The notes under the pieces were generated by a model. It was not told the origin of the DNA. It searched no databases and saw nothing but the letters and a program-made list of their open reading frames with translations. A program made the position numbers and the translations under genes. Below are positions 8,952-19,129 of a stretch of 64,000 nt of DNA, piece after piece (position 1 is the first letter of the stretch; each line of letters opens with the position of its first letter). Source of the DNA: Massilia antarctica. Lineage in GTDB: Bacteria > Pseudomonadota > Gammaproteobacteria > Burkholderiales > Burkholderiaceae_D. Location of the stretch: NCBI RefSeq assembly GCF_015689335.1, contig NZ_CP065053.1, forward strand, positions 930,001-994,000. Direction: 5' to 3'.

Positions 8952-10352
8952 CAATCCTCCCAAGTTAAGGAATGTGCATTGATCAACATGGCTTTTGCGC
9001 CATGAATTTGTGCGATTTCGGTCTGGGTTTGCGCGGCTTAGACTGGTTTTCTCGATGAAGGTAAGTGTGTTTTCCAAGTAACTTGAGCACGTCACGCAAG
9101 TTCCTGGCGATCTGCCTGCCAAGCAGCAGTGCCGGCATCGCGGGCTTCAGTGCGGTATGGGCGTATGCGTGGTTGATGCGGTCGACCGCGCGCAAGTCGG
9201 CCTGGTCATGGGCGGTCAGCGCAGCTAAAGTCTGCAGGTTATCGCACATGATTTTGGCGGCGACATCCTGGACCACGGCCTGCTGCGACAGGCCGGAGAC
9301 ATGCTCCAGGTTGAGGCGGTGCTTGAGCCGCTTGAAGGCTTCCTCAATGCGCCAGCGCTTGTGGTACAGGTCGCCAAAGGCGCTGGCCGGGAAGCGCCCG
9401 GTGTCGAACAAATTGGTCATCAGCACGCGTACTTTGCCGTTCGGCGCGACGTGGCGCACCAGGCGAACCTGCTGGGGCGCGCGGTTAAATTCGTAGTCGG
9501 CGGCATCGCGCCGCGATGGCGCATTGAGTGTAACCACCTGCTCATCGAGGCCGGAACGTAGAAACGCGCGCACGCAGGCGAAGCCGCCGTCACCGGCTTT
9601 TTCCACCCGCATGCAGAACGAGATAGCGCGCTCGTTGAGCAGTGCAACGAGCCAGCACGCTGGATAGCCCCGGTCCAGCAGCAGCAAGTCGTCGCTTGAG
9701 AGTCGGTCCAGATGCTGGACCAGCATCTGGCGCTCGCCGCACTCCTCGATGCCGTGCAGCGAGGTCGCCAGCATCAGCTCTGCGCCAGGCAGGAACAGGC
9801 CGAAGAGAATTTGGTCGGGCAGCGCGGCGCGCGCGAGGCAGCTGGTGCGCAGGCCGAAACGCACCGTCGAGGCGTCGGCGGCGACCAGGCGCAAGCTACG
9901 CCAGCGCGGCACGAACCCATGCTGCTCGGCGCGGGCGACGAGCCAGTCGTTGAGCAAAGGGATGGCGGTCAGGGACAGCTTGGCGCGCGCTTGCGCGAAC
10001 GCCTGCTCGGACACTGTGCGCAGCAATTGGGCGCGCCCCGCCAGGTGGCCGAAGAACGTGTCGAGTTCGGCCTGAATGCTCATGCGCATGCCGCTCAGCA
10101 TGAGCGCCACGAGCGACGGCAACGGCAGCTTGCGGCGCCGTGTAAACGCCGTCGGATGCTCGGGATGCCTGGCCGAGTCAAGGAATTCGGGGGACTGTAA
10201 TCGCACAGCGAGGTCGATAAAAAGTGCAGTAAGAGACATGGTAGCCAGCGAGAAAAAATCTCACTGGCGGCGCAGTTCATAATCTATATGTCAAGCTATT
10301 TATCAACTATTCACCATATTTTTTAAGCAAATTCCTTAACTTGGGAGGATTG
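8952..10352 (-). mobile_element. IS4-family insertion sequence, 1401 bp, intact ends
   Basis: The ends are inverted copies of CAATCCTCCCAAGTTAAGG and adjoining bases (8952 onward and up to 10352). They are flanked on both sides by the direct repeat AGGAATGCCT (8942-8951 and 10353-10362), a ten-base target duplication normal for the IS4 family. One full-length transposase gene fills the element. Perfect ends, duplicated target and an undamaged transposase point to a recent insertion. Confidence 0.95.
8983..10239 (-). CDS. IS4-family transposase
   Basis: 418 aa DDE transposase. The catalytic acidic residues appear in LVAADASTVRF, LLLLDRGYPACW and the Y-(2)-R-(3)-E type signature YHKRWRIEEAFKRLKHRL. 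The N-terminal region (RRKLPLPSLVALMLSGMRMSIQAELD) is typical of the IS4 branch. No stop or shift is seen, so the protein may be active. It lies alone between the inverted ends of its element. Confidence 0.93.
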   Translation of the reverse strand: MSLTALFIDLAVRLQSPEFLDSARHPEHPTAFTRRRKLPLPSLVALMLSGMRMSIQAELDTFFGHLAGRAQLLRTVSEQAFAQARAKLSLTAIPLLNDWLVARAEQHGFVPRWRSLRLVAADASTVRFGLRTSCLARAALPDQILFGLFLPGAELMLATSLHGIEECGERQMLVQHLDRLSSDDLLLLDRGYPACWLVALLNERAISFCMRVEKAGDGGFACVRAFLRSGLDEQVVTLNAPSRRDAADYEFNRAPQQVRLVRHVAPNGKVRVLMTNLFDTGRFPASAFGDLYHKRWRIEEAFKRLKHRLNLEHVSGLSQQAVVQDVAAKIMCDNLQTLAALTAHDQADLRAVDRINHAYAHTALKPAMPALLLGRQIARNLRDVLKLLGKHTYLHRENQSKPRKPRPKSHKFMAQKPC

Positions 10353-10644
10353 AGGAATGCCTGGGTGCGCGCACCCGGATAATTGCCCTTGACGGAGAAA
10401 TTCTGGCGCAGGGCGAAGGCCCGCACGCCCAATGGGTCCTGATAAAAATCGTCGGTGACGATGATCGATTCGCGCATGGTTCACATCACAGTCTGTGCAG
10501 AAGCGCGCTGCTGTTCGGAGTCCGGGCTGACATGATCTATCCTTCCGTGCAAGTGTCGGTCAAGGAGCAAAATGGCCTGGGCGATGCCGCATCACTCAGG
10601 CCACGCAAGACGCGATTACCGGGCAAGCAGCACCCGTGCGTCAG

Positions 10645-11463
10645 TTAATACCCTTGATACCCTTGCATGCCCTGGAAACCCTGGACACCAGGGAAGCCCT
10701 GGAAGCCTTGGGCACCCTGGAATCCCTGCGCACCCTGGAAGCCCTGCACACCCGGGTAGTAACCCTGGAAGCCCTGGCCTTGCACCCCCTGGAAGCCCTG
10801 CACGCCCTGGAATGCCTGCGGCCCCTGGAAGCCCTGCGCGCCCTGGAAGCCGACAGCCGCCTGCGCCCCCTGGAAGCCCTGTTGCCCCACGACGCCCTGG
10901 AATCCTAACGGTCCCACGAAGCCCTGCGGGCCCTGAAAGCCGACGAATGCCTGCGGGCCCTGGAAGCCTTGCTGGCCTTGAACGCCCTGGAATGCGAAAG
11001 GATTAAAGAAGCCTGCCGGCCCCTGCATGCCCTGCAATCCGAACGGCCCCACGAAGCCCTGCGGTCCCTGGAAGCCGAACACCGCCTGCGGCCCCTGGAA
11101 GCCCACCGGCCCTACGGCACTCTGGAAACCGAATGGCCCCAGAACGGCCTGCCCACCCTGATAGCCCACCATCGATTGCGGCCCCTGGAATGCCTGCGGT
11201 CCCTGGACGCCCTGGAATGCCTGGGCTCCCTGGTGTCCCTGGAAGCCTTGCGATCCCTGCACGCCCTGGAACGCCTGGGCTCCCTGGTGTCCCTGGAAGC
11301 CTTGCGATCCCTGCACGCCCTGGACCGCCTGCGCGCCCTGGACACCCTGAACGCCAGGGAAGTCGGGGATGATCCGGATCGACGTCATACGTTGGCCGCT
11401 GAGGGCGTGGATCTGACGAATCTGATCCTCGTTCAGCGCTAACACCATGCCTTGTTCATTCAT
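10645..11463 (-). CDS. Collagen-like Gly-x-Gln triplet repeat protein, 272 aa
   Basis: After a head of about 36 residues (LALNEDQIRQIHALSGQ, then SIRIIPDFPG), the remaining 235 residues keep a three-residue period with Gly first and most often Gln third (GVQ, GFQ, GAQ, GPQ), broken mainly by Ala in place of Gly (AFQ, AVQ) and a few hydrophobic triplets (GFV GPF). It carries Pro only rarely, unlike structural collagen. There is no signal peptide or membrane anchor. Both strands stay open here because the repeat lacks stop codons in several frames; this strand is chosen for its start, its head domain and its neighbours. Function unknown; a fibrous or scaffold protein is an inference. Confidence 0.75.
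   Translation of the reverse strand: MNEQGMVLALNEDQIRQIHALSGQRMTSIRIIPDFPGVQGVQGAQAVQGVQGSQGFQGHQGAQAFQGVQGSQGFQGHQGAQAFQGVQGPQAFQGPQSMVGYQGGQAVLGPFGFQSAVGPVGFQGPQAVFGFQGPQGFVGPFGLQGMQGPAGFFNPFAFQGVQGQQGFQGPQAFVGFQGPQGFVGPLGFQGVVGQQGFQGAQAAVGFQGAQGFQGPQAFQGVQGFQGVQGQGFQGYYPGVQGFQGAQGFQGAQGFQGFPGVQGFQGMQGYQGY
11221..11328. repeat. Two 54-bp direct repeats inside the Gly-x-Gln gene
   Basis: Bases 11221-11274 recur at 11275-11328 with only one or two changes near the end. Each unit encodes 18 residues, six triplets of the GVQ/GSQ/GFQ/GHQ/GAQ/AFQ type. This nearly exact copy suggests recent expansion by slippage or unequal recombination, so repeat number may vary between strains. Confidence 0.9.
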
Positions 11464-11801
11464 GTCCGTGCACTCCTCTAGATTTGAAAAAAAACCAAAA
11501 ATGACGCGTTGAGAAAAATCGGCCGTGACCCGAAACCCCTACCGGAGCCTCGGGTAACGATAACCAGCCTTGGCAAGCGGATCCGCGGCTGGGACAGCAT
11601 CGTGCTCAATCCCGAGAGCAGTAAGCGTGAGTCAGAATAAGCTGGCTGCGATGGCGGGGAACCTGACGATTCGTATAGGGCCTCCCCTATCCGATTGAAC
11701 AGGCGACAAACGGCCGCCAGCGGTATGGCGCACGCGGCGGCTTGCCTTGACAAGGGAGATGAAACGGAAAATCGATGCGGGAAATTTGCCGGCGGCCGGG
11801 A
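11464..11801. other. Intergenic region upstream of the Gly-x-Gln gene
   Basis: This 338-base gap lies between the end of the hybrid kinase gene and the start of the Gly-x-Gln gene; both are leftward. It should hold the promoter of the latter, with GAGGAG-type bases a few bases before its ATG. I see no gene, no known operator and no strong terminator in it. Confidence 0.5.
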
Positions 11802-14087
<2,286 letters not shown>

Positions 14088-14090
14088 GCC

Positions 14091-15149
14091 TCAGGCCGCA
14101 TCCTGGCGGTCGGCGTCGCGAAAGCGTGCGCGGATCTCCAGCACCGCCGGCCAGCGCCGCAGCAGCGCGTCCACGCAGCGCGGATCGAAATGGCTGCCGC
14201 TGTTGTCGACCAGGTAGCTGCGCGCCGCGTCCAGGGTCCAGGCCTTCTTGTACGGGCGCACGCTGGTCAGGGCGTCGAACACGTCGGCCACGGCGACGAT
14301 CCGGCCCACCAGCGGGATGGCCTCGCCCGCCAAGCCGGCGGGATAGCCTTCGCCATCGTAGCGCTCGTGGTGGGTATGGGCGATCACGGCGGCCAGCTGC
14401 AGCATGCCCGCTTCGCTGGCCTTGAGGATGGAGTAGCCGATCGCCGCGTGCTGGCGCATGACGACCATCTCGTCCGGAGTCAGGCGGCCCGGCTTGAGCA
14501 GGATGTGGTCCGGGGTGCCGACCTTGCCGATGTCGTGCATGGGTGCGGCGTTGAGGATGCATTCCTGCTCCTCGTTTGAGAGGCCCAGCTCGGCCGCGAT
14601 CAGGCAGGAGTAATGCGCCATGCGCTGGATATGGGCGCCCGTTTCGGGGTCGCGAAATTCCGAGGCGCGGCACAGCAGCAGGATGGTTTCCTGTTCGCGC
14701 GCGCGCAGTTCGGCGGTGGCCTTGCCCACTTCGCTGGCCAGCCAGCTGGCGCGGCTTTGCAGGGCCAGGGTGGCGCGCCGCAGTTCGAGCATGTTGCGGG
14801 TGCGCGCCAGGAATTCGACCTTGTCGATCGGCTTGATCAGAAAATCGTTGGCGCCGTTTTCCAGCGCGCGGTGGCGGATTTCCACATCCTGGCTGGCGGT
14901 GACCATCAGCACCGGCGGTCGCTCCGGCGTGTCGCCTGGAGGGTCGCCGAGTGCGGCAATGAAGTCGAGGCCGTTCAGGTCGGGCATCAGGTAATCGAGC
15001 ACCAGCAAATCGTAGGGATGCGCGCGGCACCATGCCAGCGCCTCGCGCGCCGACTGGAAGGCCACCGTCTCGACCTCCGGGAGTTTTTCCATCAGGCGCG
15101 ACATCAGTACCAGGTTGATGTGCGTGTCGTCGACGATCACTACCTTCAT
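14091..15149 (-). CDS. Response regulator with HD-GYP c-di-GMP phosphodiesterase domain
   Basis: 352 aa. A receiver domain (1-125) has the phospho-acceptor D52 in LLVLDYLMPDLNG and the conserved Lys in LIKPID. A helical linker leads to an HD-GYP domain with AAPMHDIGKVGTPD, HAAIGY, and HTHHERYDGEGYPAGL, followed by RIVAVADVFDALTS. All metal and GYP residues are present, so it should hydrolyse cyclic di-GMP when phosphorylated, as RpfG does. It is translated immediately before the hybrid kinase gene. Confidence 0.93.
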   Translation of the reverse strand: MKVVIVDDTHINLVLMSRLMEKLPEVETVAFQSAREALAWCRAHPYDLLVLDYLMPDLNGLDFIAALGDPPGDTPERPPVLMVTASQDVEIRHRALENGANDFLIKPIDKVEFLARTRNMLELRRATLALQSRASWLASEVGKATAELRAREQETILLLCRASEFRDPETGAHIQRMAHYSCLIAAELGLSNEEQECILNAAPMHDIGKVGTPDHILLKPGRLTPDEMVVMRQHAAIGYSILKASEAGMLQLAAVIAHTHHERYDGEGYPAGLAGEAIPLVGRIVAVADVFDALTSVRPYKKAWTLDAARSYLVDNSGSHFDPRCVDALLRRWPAVLEIRARFRDADRQDAA

Positions 15150-15185
15150 GGCGATTCCCGGTTTACGAGGTGGCGCTGGCGCAGG

Positions 15186-15725
15186 TCATGTGAGCCGCCC
15201 GGCGAAGGTGCTCAGGAACTTGCTGACCTTGGGCGCCACCACCAGCGCGCAATAGCCCTGCAGCGGATGGCGGGCGAAGTAGTTCTGGTGCTCGTCTTCG
15301 GCCTTGTACCAGGTGCCCGCCGGCTGCACCTGGGTGACGATGGGCGCGTCCCAGACGCAGGCCATTTCAGCGATGACCTGGCGCGCAGTCGCTTCCTGCT
15401 CGGGCGAATCGACGAAAATGACGGAGCGGTACTGGGGGCCGACATCGTTGCCCTGGCGGTTCAGGGTGGTCGGATCGTGGATCGTGAAGAAAATTTCGAG
15501 CAAGTCGTGGTACTCGATGGCGCCCGCATCGAACACGATGCGCACCACTTCAGCGTGCCCGGTGGCGCCGGCGCACACCTGTTCGTAGGTCGGATTGTCT
15601 TCCTCGCCACCCATGTAGCCGGACTCGACCTTGAGCACGCCGCGCGCTTCCAGGAACACCGCTTCGAGGCACCAGAAGCAGCCGCCGCCCAGAATGGCTA
15701 CTTGCGTCGCAGATTGCTTAGTCAT
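15186..15725 (-). CDS. msrA: Peptide methionine-S-sulfoxide reductase A
   Basis: 179 aa. The active-site motif GGGCFWCLEAVF has its catalytic Cys at 16, followed by the family elements SGYMGG, PTYEQVCAGATGHAEVV and EDEHQNYFARHPLQGYC with a resolving Cys. MsrA reduces the S epimer of methionine sulfoxide in proteins. The ATG at 15725 is chosen because the homologous part begins right there; the frame continues upstream as antisense only. It lies 36 bases before the HD-GYP gene and may be independent of it. Confidence 0.94.
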   Translation of the reverse strand: MTKQSATQVAILGGGCFWCLEAVFLEARGVLKVESGYMGGEEDNPTYEQVCAGATGHAEVVRIVFDAGAIEYHDLLEIFFTIHDPTTLNRQGNDVGPQYRSVIFVDSPEQEATARQVIAEMACVWDAPIVTQVQPAGTWYKAEDEHQNYFARHPLQGYCALVVAPKVSKFLSTFAGRLT

Positions 15726-15867
15726 TGCGCACCCCGCTGACCTATTGATATGGGATAACTGTAACGCAAAGCGCCCCCGCATGCACCTGCAATCGGTCCG
15801 GCCGGCGGCGCCGGAACAGCCGGAGCACCCGAAAATTTGGCATAATGGCATAAACCACAGGGCAACA

Positions 15868-16377
15868 ATGAACACTAGCTCACCCCGCGCCGATACGCGC
15901 GCATTCGACACGGCGCAATTTCGCCAGGCATTGTCGCAGTTTGCCACCGGCGTCACCGTGATCACGACGCGCCTGGCCGACGGCAGCTTCCGTGGCTTGA
16001 CGGCCAGCTCCTTCAATTCGGTCTCGCTCGATCCGCCGCTGGTATTGTGGAGCCTTGGCAACGTCGCCAACAGCTTGCCCATCTTCAGTGGCAACTCGCA
16101 CTACGTCATCAACGTGCTCGGCGCCGACCAGGCCCCGCTGGCGCAGCGCTTCTCCAAGCGCAGCGAAAACCCGTTCGGCGACGTCGACTACGAGCTCTCG
16201 CGCACCGGCCAGCCTATCTTGAAGGGCGCGTCGGCGTGGTTCGAGTGCCACAACCGCAGCCGCTATCCCGAGGGCGACCATGTGATTTTCGTGGGCGAGG
16301 TCGAAGAATGCGCGGTGCATCCGCAAGCCTCGCTCATTTTTCACGCCGGGCAATTCGGCAGCACCCAAACGCGGTAA
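15868..16377 (+). CDS. Flavin reductase family protein
   Basis: 169 aa with the short-chain flavin reductase layout: FRQALSQFATGVTVITT at the start, GLTASSFNSVSLDPPLVLWSLG for flavin binding, FVINVL-type strand (HYVINVLGADQ), and a late GDHVIFVGEVEE. Such enzymes reduce FMN or FAD with NAD(P)H and often serve a two-component monooxygenase, but no such oxygenase is present here. The ATG at 15868 fits the family start; the upstream open frame overlaps msrA antisense. Confidence 0.88.
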   Translation: MNTSSPRADTRAFDTAQFRQALSQFATGVTVITTRLADGSFRGLTASSFNSVSLDPPLVLWSLGNVANSLPIFSGNSHYVINVLGADQAPLAQRFSKRSENPFGDVDYELSRTGQPILKGASAWFECHNRSRYPEGDHVIFVGEVEECAVHPQASLIFHAGQFGSTQTR

Positions 16378-16470
16378 AATCGGCACTATCCCAAAAAAGC
16401 AGTCTATACAAGTTTGCTTGATCCAAGCACTCCACCATGCGTCATTATTAAAACAGAGACAGGAACCGCC

Positions 16471-17667
16471 ATGACCCGAACCGATGCGCCCCGCAAAGCC
16501 CAATTCCACTGGGACGACCCCCTGCTGCTGAACTTGCAGCTCTCCGACGATGAACGCATGGTGCGCGACGCCGCCGCCGCGTACTGCCAGGACAAGCTGG
16601 CGCCGCGCATCCTCGAAGCGTTCCGCCACGAGCGCATGGACACCACCATCTTCCGCGAGATGGGCGAACTGGGCTTGCTGGGCCCGACCATCCCCGAGCA
16701 GTACGGCGGTCCGGGCATGAATTACGTGGCCTACGGCCTGATCGCGCGCGAAGTCGAGCGCATCGATTCGGGCTACCGCTCGATGATGAGCGTGCAATCG
16801 TCCTTGGTGATGGTGCCGATCCATGAATTCGGCACCGAAGAGCAGCGCCAGAAATACTTGCCGAAACTGGCGACCGGCGAATGGATCGGCTGCTTCGGCT
16901 TGACCGAGCCGAACCACGGTTCCGACCCGGGTTCGATGATCACGCGCGCCAAGAAGGTTGCGGGTGGCTACGCGCTGTCCGGCTCGAAGATGTGGATCAC
17001 CAACTCCCCGGTGGCCGACGTGTTCGTGGTCTGGGCCAAGGACGATGAAGGCGCGATCCGCGGCTTCGTGCTGGAAAAAGGCATGGCCGGCCTGTCGGCG
17101 CCCGCGATTCACGGCAAGTTCGGCCTGCGCGCCTCGGTCACGGGCGAGATCGTCATGGACAATGTGTTCTGCCCGGAAGAAAACGCCTTCCCCGACGTGC
17201 GCGGCCTGAAAGGCCCCTTCACCTGCCTCAATTCGGCCCGCTACGGCATCGCCTGGGGCGCGCTGGGCGCGGCCGAGGCATGCTGGCACATCGCGCGCCA
17301 GTACACCATGGACCGGGTGCAGTTCGGCCGTCCGCTGGCCGCCAACCAGCTGGTGCAAAAGAAACTGGCCGACATGCAGACCGAAATCACCCTCGGCCTG
17401 CAAGGCTGCCTGCAGCTGGGCCGGATGAAGGATGCCGGCACGGCGGCGGTGGAAATCACGTCGATGATGAAGCGCAATTCCTGCGGCAAGTCGCTGGACA
17501 TCGCCCGGGTGGCGCGCGACATGCTGGGCGGTAACGGCATTTCGGACGAGTTCGGCGTGATCCGCCACATGGTCAACCTGGAAGTGGTCAACACCTACGA
17601 AGGCACGCACGATATCCATGCGCTGATCCTCGGACGCGCGCAGACGGGCATCCAGGCGTTCCAATAA
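16471..17667 (+). CDS. gcdH: Glutaryl-CoA dehydrogenase-like acyl-CoA dehydrogenase
   Basis: 398 aa from ATG 16471, preceded by GACAGGA. Sequence features match GcdH closely: [39 protein letters not shown] at the FAD and substrate site, [33 protein letters not shown], and [17 protein letters not shown] with the catalytic Glu. GcdH converts glutaryl-CoA to crotonyl-CoA and CO2 during lysine, tryptophan and benzoate breakdown. It has its own terminator just downstream. The choice of GcdH over another acyl-CoA dehydrogenase rests on the strong resemblance of these motifs. Confidence 0.9.
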   Translation: MTRTDAPRKAQFHWDDPLLLNLQLSDDERMVRDAAAAYCQDKLAPRILEAFRHERMDTTIFREMGELGLLGPTIPEQYGGPGMNYVAYGLIAREVERIDSGYRSMMSVQSSLVMVPIHEFGTEEQRQKYLPKLATGEWIGCFGLTEPNHGSDPGSMITRAKKVAGGYALSGSKMWITNSPVADVFVVWAKDDEGAIRGFVLEKGMAGLSAPAIHGKFGLRASVTGEIVMDNVFCPEENAFPDVRGLKGPFTCLNSARYGIAWGALGAAEACWHIARQYTMDRVQFGRPLAANQLVQKKLADMQTEITLGLQGCLQLGRMKDAGTAAVEITSMMKRNSCGKSLDIARVARDMLGGNGISDEFGVIRHMVNLEVVNTYEGTHDIHALILGRAQTGIQAFQ

Positions 17668-17687
17668 GCAGCGGCAACACTGCGAAC

Positions 17688-17707
17688 AAACCCGCCGCGG
17701 CGGGTTT
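17688..17707 (+). terminator. Rho-independent terminator after gcdH
   Basis: AAACCCGCCG and its exact complement CGGCGGGTTT form a ten-pair stem directly followed by a run of T, twenty bases after the gcdH stop. Confidence 0.92.
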
Positions 17708-17778
17708 TTTTTCGTCTCTCGTGTCGTTGCGCAGGCCAGGCCGGCGCGGCTGGCTACCGTCGTTCCCGCCACTCCCCC

Positions 17779-17867
17779 CGTCGTTCCCGCGAAGGCGGGA
17801 ACCCAAGTTCGTTCCGCAGTTACCGGCGGCGCTGATATCTTGGGTTCCCGCCTTCGCGGGAACGACG
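17779..17867. repeat. REP-like palindromic repeat, second copy
   Basis: Arms 17779-17807 and 17839-17867 are exact inverted copies (29 bases) of the CGTCGTTCCCGCG..GCGGGAACCCAAG family seen at 5347-5437; the loop differs (AAGG in place of CAGG). A partial third arm precedes it at about 17758. The element sits between gcdH and a small unknown gene. Confidence 0.9.
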
Positions 17868-18055
17868 AGGTATGCGCGGAATGACGAGGTATGGGCGAAG
17901 CTGCGGGGCCTGATCCAGATTAAGCGGCGGCCCGGCCCGCCTTTCTATCATGGCTTGACGGCCCGCCCGCGCGACCAGCGCGACGGCGCCGCATGCCATG
18001 GCCGGGCCGCAAGGCGCGCCATGCCGCCGAGGTGAATTTTTGGGAGGAACATCAC

Positions 18056-18367
18056 ATGGACACGCCGATTGCGCGAAAAGAACGGCTGGAACCTTTGCAC
18101 GGCATCTGCTTCGAGAGAAAAAACCTGATCGTATGGGTGACGTCGAGCGGATGCACCAACAAGGACAGCTTCCAAATCAGCCTGGTCAAGGGGGGTGCGG
18201 GGAAAATGGCGCTGAGCCTGGAAATTGTGCGGATCAAACCGGACCTGTGCAAGGCGGTGAACCACGTGGTCGAACTGAGTTTTTCGTGGGAAGAACTCAG
18301 CCTGGATGGGGAAGAACTCATGAGCGCCACCATCAAGGTGGCGAACAGCTTCGACAGCCTGGGGTAG
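18056..18367 (+). CDS. Hypothetical protein, 103 aa
   Basis: ATG 18056 has a strong GGGAGG site eight bases upstream. The protein is soluble and small, with two Cys (SSGCTNKDSF and KPDLCKAV) and alternating hydrophobic strands (NLIVWVTS, MALSLEIVRI, VVELSFSWEEL) that suggest a beta-sandwich. I do not recognise a family. It stands alone between a REP-like repeat and a terminator, which together with the good ribosome site supports a real, singly transcribed gene. Confidence 0.65.
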   Translation: MDTPIARKERLEPLHGICFERKNLIVWVTSSGCTNKDSFQISLVKGGAGKMALSLEIVRIKPDLCKAVNHVVELSFSWEELSLDGEELMSATIKVANSFDSLG

Positions 18368-18385
18368 CAACGCCCCTGCCATCAA

Positions 18386-18407
18386 AAAACCCGCCGAAGC
18401 GGGTTTT
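18386..18407. terminator. Bidirectional rho-independent terminator
   Basis: AAAACCCGC and GCGGGTTTT pair around a CGAA loop, with T-runs on both strands. It lies between the 103-aa gene and the convergent ompW gene and can serve both. Confidence 0.9.
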
Positions 18408-18413
18408 TTTACA

Positions 18414-19094
18414 TCAGAACTTGTAGCCGATGCCGAAACTGACCACTTGCGGATCGAGGGTGATGTCCTGGGTCTGGCCCGAGGAGAAATCGACCTTGGT
18501 CTTGAGGAAGGTCTTGATGTAGGCCACGTCCGCGAACCAGCGGTCATTGATGTTGTACACCAGGCCGGCCTGCAGGGTGCCGGCCAGCTTGTTCTTGACC
18601 TTGAAGGTGGTCGGCGGGCCGCCGATGTCACTGATCGCGGTCATTTGGCCGGAACCGGTTTCCTTGGCGAAGTAGGCGTACGTGATGCCCGCACCCAGGT
18701 AGGGACGCAGCATCGCGTCCGGCTTGAAGAAACGGTACTGGACCAGCATCGTCGGCGGCAAGGCCTTGACCGTGCCCAGCTTGCCCGTGCCCTCGATCGA
18801 ACCGGCGCCGTAGAGCGTGTGCTTGAACGGCATGCCCAGGTCCAGCTCGGCCGACACGTTATCGGTCAGGCTGTAGGAAAACGAAAAGACCGGCTTGGTG
18901 TCGGAGCCGATGTCGGCCTTGGTGCCCGGCAGCGCGGGCGCGCTGACGTCGCCGCTCTTGACCTTCGGGGTGATCGTGGCGATACCGCCTTTGGCGGTCC
19001 ACTGGCCGGCCGACTGCGCCGAGGCGCCGGACGCGACTGCCATCACGGCGGCAGCGGCGACTGCCTTGCCGACGGTACTCATACGTAATTTCAT
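18414..19094 (-). CDS. ompW: OmpW family outer-membrane protein
   Basis: 226 aa. A signal peptide (to about residue 26, VASGASA-QS) precedes an eight-stranded barrel: alternating hydrophobic strands, the TDNVSAELDLGMPFKHTL element typical of OmpW, LRPYLGAGITYAYF, and the C-terminal VSFGIGYKF ending in Phe, the signal for outer-membrane insertion. OmpW proteins form narrow hydrophobic channels. The gene is single, with its own terminator downstream. Confidence 0.92.
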   Translation of the reverse strand: MKLRMSTVGKAVAAAAVMAVASGASAQSAGQWTAKGGIATITPKVKSGDVSAPALPGTKADIGSDTKPVFSFSYSLTDNVSAELDLGMPFKHTLYGAGSIEGTGKLGTVKALPPTMLVQYRFFKPDAMLRPYLGAGITYAYFAKETGSGQMTAISDIGGPPTTFKVKNKLAGTLQAGLVYNINDRWFADVAYIKTFLKTKVDFSSGQTQDITLDPQVVSFGIGYKF

Positions 19095-19129
19095 TTTTTC
19101 TCCAGGTTCTTATTATATGTAGGGTCGGC

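Larger units (their letters stand above)
8509..10477 (-). pseudogene. DUF6445/2OG-Fe(II) oxygenase-like gene split by an IS
   Basis: The gene starts at ATG 10477, is cut by the element at 8952-10352, and continues to a stop at 8511-8509. Removing the element and one copy of the ten-base target duplication restores an open frame of exactly 186 codons (185 aa). The restored protein has WVHADHTTTWSGVLYLTP, with an HxD pair, and a later LILFRGQRFHCSRGHFG, giving the HxD...H plus Arg layout of 2OG-Fe(II) dioxygenases; the overall look matches the DUF6445 group. It lies between the Gly-x-Gln gene and the 117-aa gene, all leftward. In this genome it is presumably dead. Family identity is tentative; the disruption is directly visible. 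Confidence 0.85.

Noticed and set aside
10572..11442. Long plus-strand frames opposite the Gly-x-Gln gene, encoding Leu/Glu-Ala or Pro/Gly-rich repeats
   Set aside because: They arise from the same stop-free repeat read in other frames, lack a ribosome site, and have no head domain or matching neighbours.
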